The translations under genes and the position numbers were made by a program. The notes beneath the pieces are model-generated. The model did not search any database and was not told the origin of the DNA. It worked only from the letters and a program-made list of their open reading frames with translations. Below are positions 52,225 to 59,141 of a DNA stretch of 64,000 bases, in pieces. This stretch comes from Clostridia bacterium (GTDB taxonomy: Bacteria; Bacillota; Clostridia; Oscillospirales; CAG-272): contig JAFQEC010000020.1 of the NCBI GenBank assembly GCA_017415805.1, forward strand, positions 1-64,000, written 5' to 3'. Within the stretch, counting starts at the first letter, position 1. Every line of letters starts with the position of its first letter.

Positions 52225-52712
52225 TGCTGTCCTTGTTCACGATCGCGGCAAGGGAATACGAGCACATCGCCTTTGACGCCTCGGCACGCGCCACGGCGCG
52301 CACCGTGATCCTCGGGGTAGCCATCGGCATCGTGCTGGCCGCGCTGTATAATTTCTATCTCAAGGCCGTCCCGGGCGGCGTGGTGCGTGCGCTGCTTTTC
52401 GCCGAGGCTCTCTCGGACGAGCGCGCCAAGAGCCTTGCCGACCTCGGACTTGCGCGCAATCCGCTGTACGGCTTTGCCGTGGCACACGACCTCACCCTGC
52501 GCCGCGTTTTAAGGCGTGCAGAGAACGAAGCAGGGGAAGGGGAGCGCTACTATATCCCCGAGGACGAGAAATACCGCGCACAGGTGCGTTTTGAATCCAA
52601 GGGCAACGGCGTGGTCTCCCTGATCCTCTCGGTCGCGATCGCATTTGCCGTGGCCGTGCTGCTGATCAAGCTCCTGCCCGTGCTGCTGGGCGTGATCGAC
52701 GGGATGCTGTAA
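52224..52712 (+). CDS. Membrane protein of unknown function, coupled to serS
   Basis: 162 residues. One N-terminal membrane helix (about 27-46), a charged middle with a short Glu/Gly-rich loop, and one C-terminal helix (about 134-158). I do not recognise it. The ATG at 52224 overlaps the serS stop (TGATG), so it is translated with serS. Confidence 0.8.
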   Translation: MLSLFTIAAREYEHIAFDASARATARTVILGVAIGIVLAALYNFYLKAVPGGVVRALLFAEALSDERAKSLADLGLARNPLYGFAVAHDLTLRRVLRRAENEAGEGERYYIPEDEKYRAQVRFESKGNGVVSLILSVAIAFAVAVLLIKLLPVLLGVIDGML

Positions 52713-52748
52713 GCAAGCTCCTCGCCCCGCAAAACAAAATTTCGTTCC

Positions 52749-52795
52749 AAAAAAGAGAGAACAAGGCAGATCCACTGCCTTGTTCTCTCTTTTTT
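52749..52795. terminator. Bidirectional terminator at 52.75 kb
   Basis: A 21-base perfect stem (52749-52769 with 52775-52795) made of AGAGAGAACAAGGCAG and its complement, with A/T runs; it ends the par-serS transcript and the convergent PQ-loop gene. Confidence 0.92.
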
Positions 52796-52805
52796 ATTCG
52801 CGGTT

Positions 52806-53117
52806 TTACGCCGAGTGGCGGACTTTGGGGGAAAGCGGCATTTTAACCTGCGTGCGCTGCTCGCGGTGGCGGTTGTGCAGCGTGACGGCAAGGTTTGCGA
52901 CGACCATTGCAATGTTAAAGAGATAGACGAAGAAAACATAGCTCGCGCCGACCGTCATGACCTTTGCGGTGATGCCTGCAAGATAGCCGAACAGGATCAG
53001 ACACATAAAGGCAAGGCTGGTGGACTTGGCGCTTTTGGCGCGCAGGCTTTTGACAAGAGAAACGGGCCAGGAAAGGCCGAAGCAAAGAAGCATGATGACC
53101 TCAAGAAATTCTGCCAT
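52806..53117 (-). CDS. Small PQ-loop-type membrane protein
   Basis: 103 residues with three membrane helices (about 4-20, 32-52, 58-82). The FGLSWPVSLVKSLRAKSAKSTSLAF segment type (about 13-36) is PQ-loop/SWEET-like, but a single unit of three helices, so it would act as a dimer. Substrate unknown. The start is unsure: ATG at 53117 lacks a clear ribosome site, and a TTG at 53141 lies 22 bases after AAGGAG. Divergent from the LysR regulator, which may control it. Confidence 0.75.
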   Translation of the reverse strand: MAEFLEVIMLLCFGLSWPVSLVKSLRAKSAKSTSLAFMCLILFGYLAGITAKVMTVGASYVFFVYLFNIAMVVANLAVTLHNRHREQRTQVKMPLSPKVRHSA

Positions 53118-53191
53118 AACGATCACAGCCGACAACCGCAACGGGCGACGCGCGGCGGGCGTTCTCCTTGTAAAAATTTTTCTTTATTCGT

Positions 53192-53220
53192 AGTATACTC
53201 TTGACAAATGATAATGTCAA
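53192..53220 (-). promoter_or_regulatory. Promoter of the PQ-loop gene
   Basis: Minus strand TTGACA (53215-53220), 17-base spacer, TATACT (53192-53197). Its spacer contains the -35 of the opposite promoter. Confidence 0.85.
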
Positions 53221-53229
53221 ATACATAAT
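53201..53229 (+). promoter_or_regulatory. Promoter of the LysR regulator
   Basis: TTGACA (53201-53206), 17-base spacer, CATAAT (53224-53229). It interlocks with the minus-strand promoter; the two -35 boxes form the dyad TTGACA-N8-TGTCAA, a possible LysR binding site. Confidence 0.85.
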
Positions 53230-53261
53230 AATTATAGAAACCATAACGGGGGGTTATCAAT

Positions 53262-54143
53262 ATGGAGCTGACACAGCTGCAATACTTCGTTGCCGTGGCC
53301 GAGAGCCTGCACATGACGCGCACCGCAGAGCGTCTGCACGTGGCACAGCCCGCGCTTTCCCAAGCCATCCGCCGTCTGGAGAGAGAGCTTGCCGTACCAC
53401 TGTTCAAGCGCGCGCAACGACGCCTCACCCTGACGCCCTACGGCGTCTATCTCTTAGAGCGCTTGCGCGGCCCGCTTGGCGCGCTTGCCGCAATCCCCGC
53501 CGAGCTTGCCGTAATGGCACAGGGAGAGGAGCGTCTTGTGCGGCTGAACGTGCGCGCCGCAACCTCACTGGTGACCGACGCCATTATTGCCTACCGCCAA
53601 TCGCACGCGGATGTGCACTTTAAGCTTTCACAGAGCGAGGGCGGCGCCGACTGTGATATTTCGGTATTTACCGACCAAGTGATCGCGTGCGATGCAAGCA
53701 TCCCCACACAGCAGGTGTTTGAGGAGCGTATTCTGCTTGCGGTGTCGGACACGGGCAAATACGCGGCGCGCGCGAGCGTGGCGCTTTCCGAGCTTGCCGA
53801 CGAGAGCTTTATTGCCCTTGCGGGTACGCGCCTGTTCCGCGGCATCTGCGACCGATTTTGCCTACAGGCGGGCTTTGTGCCAAATGTCGGATTTGAGAGC
53901 GACAACCCCGCCTCGGTCAAAAAGCTGATCGCCGCCCACGCGGGCGTGGGCTTCTGGCCTGCGTTTTCCTGGGGCAGGTGCGAGGGGCAGGGCGTGCGCG
54001 TTGTGCCGATCACGGGCGTGGATTGCCGCCGCCAGATCGCCTTGCGTCTGTATGCCGAGCAGGAGAAGCGCACCGCCGTGCAATTTTACCGTTTTCTTTG
54101 CGATTTCGTGGCTGGGCGGTATGCAGACAGCCCCGAAGCATGA
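53262..54143 (+). CDS. LysR-family transcriptional regulator
   Basis: 293 residues. N-terminal winged helix-turn-helix (ELTQLQYFVAVAES, then QPALSQAIRRLERELAVPLF, about residues 2-48) and a substrate-binding-like effector domain (about 90-290). Typical LysR size. It likely regulates itself and the divergent PQ-loop gene through the interlocked promoters at 53192-53229. The effector cannot be told. GGGGGGTTA precedes the ATG. Confidence 0.93.
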   Translation: MELTQLQYFVAVAESLHMTRTAERLHVAQPALSQAIRRLERELAVPLFKRAQRRLTLTPYGVYLLERLRGPLGALAAIPAELAVMAQGEERLVRLNVRAATSLVTDAIIAYRQSHADVHFKLSQSEGGADCDISVFTDQVIACDASIPTQQVFEERILLAVSDTGKYAARASVALSELADESFIALAGTRLFRGICDRFCLQAGFVPNVGFESDNPASVKKLIAAHAGVGFWPAFSWGRCEGQGVRVVPITGVDCRRQIALRLYAEQEKRTAVQFYRFLCDFVAGRYADSPEA

Positions 54144-54268
54144 ACGCGAAAGGGCACGCCGTTTTTTGTCTGTCACCGCAAAAATCAACCAAGCCGCGCC
54201 GCATCACAACAAAACAGGGAAAATTGTGCACAAACTCGCGCGCATTGTCACGCTTCGACCGCTTTTTC

Positions 54269-54297
54269 TTGACAGGGCTTCCTTTTTTTAGTATAAT
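54269..54297 (+). promoter_or_regulatory. Promoter of the acyl-CoA synthetase gene
   Basis: TTGACA (54269-54274), 17-base spacer, TATAAT (54292-54297). Confidence 0.9.
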
Positions 54298-54354
54298 AGT
54301 GTTACAAGTGTACCATAAAACGGCCGCTGGCCGCACGATCGATGAGGTAAAAAA

Positions 54355-56046
54355 ATGAAAAAAACAGAACGCATCTACACCCCCCTCTCGTCCTTCAAGC
54401 ACCTTGTGGAGCAGGTCGAGGCACGCGGCGACAAGATCGCCTTCAAATACCCCGTTGGAAAGACCTTTGAAACACTTTCCTATGCCGCATTCGGCGCCGA
54501 GGTGCGTGCCGTGGCGGCAGGACTTGCCGCGGCAGGGCTTGCGGGCAAGCGCATCGCCGTGATCGGCGAGACCTCGCACGAGTGGGTTGCAACCTATCTC
54601 GGCGTTGTCACGGGCGGTGGCGTGATCGTGCCGATGGACAAGGAGCTGGCCATTGAGGAGATCGAGGGCTTCCTTTCGGGTGTGAACGCCGAGGCCATCG
54701 TGTACTCGGCATCCTTCAACCAAAAGCTCGAACACGCCATGGCCGAGCATCCAACGCTCAAGACATTTATCCCGATCGCGCCTGCCGAGGGTGCCGAGGG
54801 CGAGGGGCTGTTGCCCTTTGCAAAGCTCTTGGAGCTGGGCAACGCAAAGCTTGCCGAGGGCTACACCCTGCCCGAGCGCGATCCGCGCGAGCTGTGCACC
54901 ATGCTCTTTACCTCGGGCACCACGGGCACGAGCAAGTGCGTGATGCTGTGTGAGCAGAACATCATCTCCACGGTCAACGCCGCCTGCGCCACGGTCAACT
55001 TCTTCCCCGACGACGTCACGCTCTCGGTCCTTCCGCTGCACCACACCTATGAGCTGGCCATCATGATCGCCAGCCTGACCTACGGCATCACCGTCGGCAT
55101 CAACGACAGCCTGCGCCATCTCATGCGCAACCTCGCCGAGATCAAGCCCACGGGCCTGGTGCTCGTGCCGCTGTTCGTCAACACCATGTATAAAAAGATC
55201 TGGGACGAGGCGAGAAAGAAGGGCAAGGACAAGCTCCTTCGCACCATGATCCCCGTTTCCAACGGCCTGCGCCGCGTGGGTCTGGACCTGCGCCGCAAGC
55301 TCTTTGCATCGGTGCTGGCAGCCTTTGGCGGTCGCCTCACGAAGATCATCTGCGGCGGTGCACCCCTGAACCCCGACATGGTCAAGGGCTTCGAGGCCTT
55401 TGGTGTGCAGATCTGCGAAGGCTACGGCATTACCGAGTGCTCGCCGCTGATCTCCGTCTCCCCCTATTTTGCACAAAAGCGCGGCTCGGTCGGCCCTGCG
55501 TGCCCCTGCTGTGAGGCGCGCATTGCCGACGGCACGATGGGCGACAAGGGCTTTGTCGAGGGCGAGATCCAGGTCAAGGGCGAGAACGTGATGCTGGGCT
55601 ACTACAACAACGACGCGGCCAACGAGAGCGCCTTCACCGCCGACGGCTGGTATCGCACGGGCGACGTGGGCTATATGGACAAGGACGGCTATATCTATAT
55701 CACGGGGCGCCTGAAGTCCGTCATCGTGCTGGAGAACGGCAAAAACGTCTTCCCCGAGGAGATCGAGGAGTCGCTGGAGGATATTGACGAGATCGCCGAG
55801 GTCGTCGTGGTGGGCCGCAAGGGCGAGGACGGCGAGACCGTCAACCTCACCGCCGTGGTCTATCCCAACCGCGAGCTGTTCGCCGAGGGCGCAACCAATG
55901 AGGAGATCTACAAAGTCATCTACGACAAGATCGCCGCACTCAACCGCAAGGCGGCATCCTTCAAGAAGGTCAAGGCACTGGAGCTGCGCGACACCGAGTT
56001 TGAAAAGACCACCAGCCGCAAGATCAAGCGGCATTTGGTGAAATAA
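54355..56046 (+). CDS. AMP-binding long-chain acyl-CoA synthetase-like protein
   Basis: 563 residues of the ANL superfamily. AMP-binding LFTSGTTGTSK (about 182-192), YGITECSP, WYRTGDVGYMD and ITGRLKSVIVLENGKNV motifs are present, and the last residues carry the K in TTSRKIKRH. Activates a carboxylic acid with ATP and probably loads it on CoA; the long-chain fatty acid group is the closest by motif, but the substrate is not proven. Monocistronic with its own promoter and terminator. Confidence 0.92.
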   Translation: MKKTERIYTPLSSFKHLVEQVEARGDKIAFKYPVGKTFETLSYAAFGAEVRAVAAGLAAAGLAGKRIAVIGETSHEWVATYLGVVTGGGVIVPMDKELAIEEIEGFLSGVNAEAIVYSASFNQKLEHAMAEHPTLKTFIPIAPAEGAEGEGLLPFAKLLELGNAKLAEGYTLPERDPRELCTMLFTSGTTGTSKCVMLCEQNIISTVNAACATVNFFPDDVTLSVLPLHHTYELAIMIASLTYGITVGINDSLRHLMRNLAEIKPTGLVLVPLFVNTMYKKIWDEARKKGKDKLLRTMIPVSNGLRRVGLDLRRKLFASVLAAFGGRLTKIICGGAPLNPDMVKGFEAFGVQICEGYGITECSPLISVSPYFAQKRGSVGPACPCCEARIADGTMGDKGFVEGEIQVKGENVMLGYYNNDAANESAFTADGWYRTGDVGYMDKDGYIYITGRLKSVIVLENGKNVFPEEIEESLEDIDEIAEVVVVGRKGEDGETVNLTAVVYPNRELFAEGATNEEIYKVIYDKIAALNRKAASFKKVKALELRDTEFEKTTSRKIKRHLVK

Positions 56047-56052
56047 AGAGAA

Positions 56053-56088
56053 GCGACAGCAAATGCAGGGCATTTGCGGTCGCCTTTT
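56053..56088. terminator. Terminator between the acyl-CoA synthetase and the paralogue cluster
   Basis: GCGACAGCAAATGC (56053-56066) with GCATTTGCGGTCGC (56070-56083) and TTTT. The inner GCAAATGC/GCATTTGC recurs in the hairpin at 58093-58126 on the other side of the cluster. Confidence 0.85.
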
Positions 56089-56091
56089 GTA

Positions 56092-56679
56092 TCAGGGGTT
56101 GTAGAAGCTCTTGATGTAATCGGATGCCTTTTTTGCCTCCTCGGACAGATCCTTTCCCGTGCGATCATCGTAATAAGTAAGCAAGCAATAAGAACGACGT
56201 CCAACCGCACGGTACGTGCATCCCTTATAGGGGATAATGCAGCTTGTTCCGGATTTCACAATCAAAAGTGCATCATATTCCTCCCCATAAAACGCAGCGT
56301 GCTCCCCAACATATCTATAGCGTTGCTTGTACCGTAGCTCCACACAAAACTCCTCTTGTCTCAATTCGTTTGTGCGAGATGCGCTGTACGAGTGTTGCCA
56401 AGAAGTCGTTCCAAGGGCAGCAGAGTCCAGCCAAGCAAACGCTTCGTAAATGGCAGGGATCTGCTCCTCGTCAAGCGTTTGCGCCTTTCCGTCTTGAATC
56501 AATATAACTTCATCGGGCATCGGAAACAAAACCTCGGTCTCAACGGGCGTTTTGCGGAAATTCCAGTGCCGACGGTACGGAACGAACCAAAAGAGCGAAA
56601 ACAAAACGGCAAGCAGACACAGAACGGAAATCAATACAATGAGTAAGCGTTTCTTGCGTTTGGTCATGGTCACTGTCAT
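56092..56679 (-). CDS. Tandem paralogue 3: membrane-anchored protein, unknown function
   Basis: 195 residues: basic TKRKKR start, one membrane helix (about 11-33), PYRRHW just after it, then an extracytoplasmic domain with PVETEVLFPMPDEV, FCVELRYKQRY, and EEYDALLIV followed by IIPYKG. These blocks are shared with the two genes upstream at 56713 and 57372. No family recognised. GGGAGGTGA lies very close to the ATG at 56679; ATG at 56667 is an alternative. Last of the three co-directional genes. Confidence 0.85.
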   Translation of the reverse strand: MTVTMTKRKKRLLIVLISVLCLLAVLFSLFWFVPYRRHWNFRKTPVETEVLFPMPDEVILIQDGKAQTLDEEQIPAIYEAFAWLDSAALGTTSWQHSYSASRTNELRQEEFCVELRYKQRYRYVGEHAAFYGEEYDALLIVKSGTSCIIPYKGCTYRAVGRRSYCLLTYYDDRTGKDLSEEAKKASDYIKSFYNP

Positions 56680-56712
56680 TCACCTCCCTTTGAAACCCTC
56701 TCTTGTGCGCCG

Positions 56713-57345
56713 TCAGCCGGCTTCCTTTTTAAGGGGAATCGGATCACTGCACTTCGCCCCATTAAATCGCTTGAGTGCAGCCACGCGGTCAAGGTATTCG
56801 CGCTTTGCGTATTGGCTCATATAGTTGTTTTCATACACAAGCGCAACATTGCCGCCGCTATACTCCACACCACAATACGGCATCACAAACACGCCGTGTC
56901 GCTCATCAAAAGCCAACAGGAGCGCGTCGTATTCCTCGCCGCAAAAGGCCGCGATCTCTCCCACGTATTTGTGTCGCCGATCGTAGCGCAGCTCCACGCA
57001 GAAGCTCTCACTTCGATGTGCGTCTCTGGTGTCGGATGTTGGAGCAGCAAGAGTCGGCACGATTTGGGACGAGGCGGTCTCAAACCAAACGATTTCCTCA
57101 TATAGCGCGGGAATATTTTCCGCATCCAGCCACTTGACCCACCCGCCTTGGATCAGCACAACCTCATCGGGGCGTTCAAACAGCGTGGCGGTTTCAACGG
57201 GCGTTTTTTGAGAGGTCCAATGCCGACGGTAAGGGGCGTTCCGGAATTGCATAAGCTGTATCAGCAACACGGCAATTATGACGATACAGACCGTACAAGC
57301 AAACAGCGCAATTCGCAATCTTTTTTTGCGTTTGGTCATTGTCAT
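56713..57345 (-). CDS. Tandem paralogue 2: membrane-anchored protein, unknown function
   Basis: 210 residues with the same plan as its neighbours: TKRKKR, one membrane helix (about 11-31), PYRRHW, PVETATLF, PDEVVLI, FCVELRYDRRHKYVGE, EEYDALLL, and a cysteine-containing YCGVEY near the end in place of YKG. It has a longer middle section and a longer C-terminal tail than the others. Ribosome site GAGGTGA upstream. Middle gene of the cluster, 33 and 26 bases from its neighbours. Confidence 0.85.
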   Translation of the reverse strand: MTMTKRKKRLRIALFACTVCIVIIAVLLIQLMQFRNAPYRRHWTSQKTPVETATLFERPDEVVLIQGGWVKWLDAENIPALYEEIVWFETASSQIVPTLAAPTSDTRDAHRSESFCVELRYDRRHKYVGEIAAFCGEEYDALLLAFDERHGVFVMPYCGVEYSGGNVALVYENNYMSQYAKREYLDRVAALKRFNGAKCSDPIPLKKEAG

Positions 57346-57371
57346 TCGATCACCTCACCCGTGAGAGCTAT

Positions 57372-57935
57372 TTATGACAAGCCCGCAATGTAATTTTTAA
57401 ACTCCACATACTCTTCTACATCACGGTCACGATCGATATGATAGGAAAGTGTTCGGTAAAGCTTATTTATGCCGCGATAGTTCAGCCCCTTGTATGGAAT
57501 CACGATCATTTCATCCTCAAGCAAGACCAATAACAGTGCATCGTATTCAAAAGAACTTCCATTAAAAAAATTCCCCGCATATTGATACCGCTGCCGATAA
57601 CGAAGCTCTACGCACAGCTGCCCTGTACGGTATTCATCTGTAATATCTTGATGATATCGCATTTTATAAAAGCCATCATCACTCGTCACCAAAGATTCCA
57701 ATTGCACGAGATTCCGATATATCGTTCCGATGTCATCTGCGTCCATCCACTCGGCCTCACCGTTGCAAATAACAACCTCATCGGGAACCGGAAAGAGTGT
57801 TGCGGTTTCGACCGCCTTTTTGCGAAACGTCCAGTGCCGACGGTACGGAACGAACCAAAAGAGCGAAAACAGCAGGACAAGTATGCAAAGAATGGAAATG
57901 AGTACAATCAGTAAGCGTTTTTTGCGTTTGGTCAT
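57372..57935 (-). CDS. Tandem paralogue 1: membrane-anchored protein, unknown function
   Basis: 187 residues: TKRKKR, one membrane helix (about 7-27), PYRRHW, AVETATLFPVPDEVV, LCVELRYRQRY, FEYDALLLV, and VIPYKGLNYR. The membrane part is nearly identical to paralogue 3 (56092-56679), which points to recent duplication, while the outer domain has diverged. GGGAGGTGA precedes the ATG. First gene of the cluster, with a consensus promoter at 57989-58017. Confidence 0.85.
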   Translation of the reverse strand: MTKRKKRLLIVLISILCILVLLFSLFWFVPYRRHWTFRKKAVETATLFPVPDEVVICNGEAEWMDADDIGTIYRNLVQLESLVTSDDGFYKMRYHQDITDEYRTGQLCVELRYRQRYQYAGNFFNGSSFEYDALLLVLLEDEMIVIPYKGLNYRGINKLYRTLSYHIDRDRDVEEYVEFKNYIAGLS

Positions 57936-57988
57936 TATCGGTCACCTCCCTGCAATCGCGGTTACACAATTCTCCTTTTCTCAATTTC

Positions 57989-58017
57989 AGTATAGCACAC
58001 CGAAACAGTTTTGTCAA
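57989..58017 (-). promoter_or_regulatory. Promoter of the three-paralogue operon
   Basis: Minus strand TTGACA (58012-58017), 17-base spacer, TATACT (57989-57994). Confidence 0.88.
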
Positions 58018-58086
58018 TCGCGCACATAAAGTGTTTGCGATCTTGAAACATTTTGTGCAAAACAAACAACTTTTGCATGTAGAGCA

Positions 58087-58126
58087 AAAAAGGACCGCCG
58101 CAAATGCGAAAGCATTTGCGGCGGTC
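58087..58126 (-). terminator. Terminator of the glycosyltransferase pair
   Basis: GACCGCCGCAAATGC (58093-58107) with GCATTTGCGGCGGTC (58112-58126), GAAA loop, and a T6 tract on the minus strand (58087-58092). Confidence 0.9.
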
Positions 58127-58156
58127 TGTTTTCTTATCTCGGCTACGCGCAGAGCA

Positions 58157-59140
58157 TCAACGCGATTTGCGGCCTTGGCGGAACAGCACGCGGTAGAGCA
58201 GCATCAAAAGGCGGGGGCTGATCGCCACAAGCAAAAGACTGCCCGTGACCATCAGAGTGCGGCTCTTACTTTTCAGGGCAAGGCGCAAATTCGCGCGCAC
58301 GTCGCGGCGCACGGTACGGATCACCTCTTTGTCATAATGCTTGTTCTTGGTCATGGCCGCAAGCACCGACATCTCGTTAAAGAGGAGCTTGGCCGTGATC
58401 TCGCCCGCTATTTCGGGGTATTCGGCCGACAGACGCGTGCGGTGCGCGCGCCAGTTTTCCAGTGCGGCGCGGTGCTTTTCGCTATATCCTGCGTTGCACA
58501 CGCTGCTCTCGCGCTGTACGTAGTGGCAAAAGGGCGTCTCGATATACACGTACTTATCACAACCCGACAGAATGCGTACCAGCAGGCTGTAATCCTCACC
58601 GAGGATCACGGCCTCGCCCTCACCCTGCGGCAAAAGCTCACGGCGGAACAGCTTGTTCCAGAGCACCTCGTGCATGGCCTTGACCGAGTGGAGCAGCGCA
58701 AGCGCCCCCACACGGTCGGTCACGTGCTCCGCACCGCCCACGGCAGCAGGAAGGTCACTTTCGTCGGTGGTGGTATAATAGGAGCATTCCACCACGTCGG
58801 CGCCGTGCGCTTGCTGTGCGGCAAGCAGGGTGCGGTACATGTCGGGGTCGATGTAATCATCCCCGTCCAAAAAGCCGATAAACTCACCCGTTGCGGCCGC
58901 AATTCCCGTTTCGCGCGCGCGTGCCGCGCCCTGGTTTTGGGGCTTGTGGATCACGCGGATGCGTGCATCACCCTCGGCCAGTCGGTCGCACAGCGCGCCC
59001 GACCCGTCGGGGGAACAGTCATCCACCAAAATCAGCTCAAAATTCTCGTGGGTCTGGGCCTGCACGCTTTTCACGGCACGCTCCAAAAACTCCTCTACGC
59101 GGTACACAGGCACGATAATGCTGACCTTCTTCTGTTCCAT
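58157..59140 (-). CDS. Family 2 glycosyltransferase
   Basis: 327 residues. GT-A domain at the N-terminus: VSIIVPVYRVEEFL, the nucleotide-binding VDDCSPDGS (about 39-47), and the DxD-like FLDGDDYIDP (about 88-97). A basic, partly hydrophobic C-terminal region (about 295-320) probably binds the membrane. Transfers a sugar from a nucleotide donor to an unknown surface acceptor. The ATG at 59140 follows ATAGGAG; one base separates it from the stop of the upstream membrane protein gene. Confidence 0.92.
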   Translation of the reverse strand: MEQKKVSIIVPVYRVEEFLERAVKSVQAQTHENFELILVDDCSPDGSGALCDRLAEGDARIRVIHKPQNQGAARARETGIAAATGEFIGFLDGDDYIDPDMYRTLLAAQQAHGADVVECSYYTTTDESDLPAAVGGAEHVTDRVGALALLHSVKAMHEVLWNKLFRRELLPQGEGEAVILGEDYSLLVRILSGCDKYVYIETPFCHYVQRESSVCNAGYSEKHRAALENWRAHRTRLSAEYPEIAGEITAKLLFNEMSVLAAMTKNKHYDKEVIRTVRRDVRANLRLALKSKSRTLMVTGSLLLVAISPRLLMLLYRVLFRQGRKSR

Positions 59141-59141
59141 A

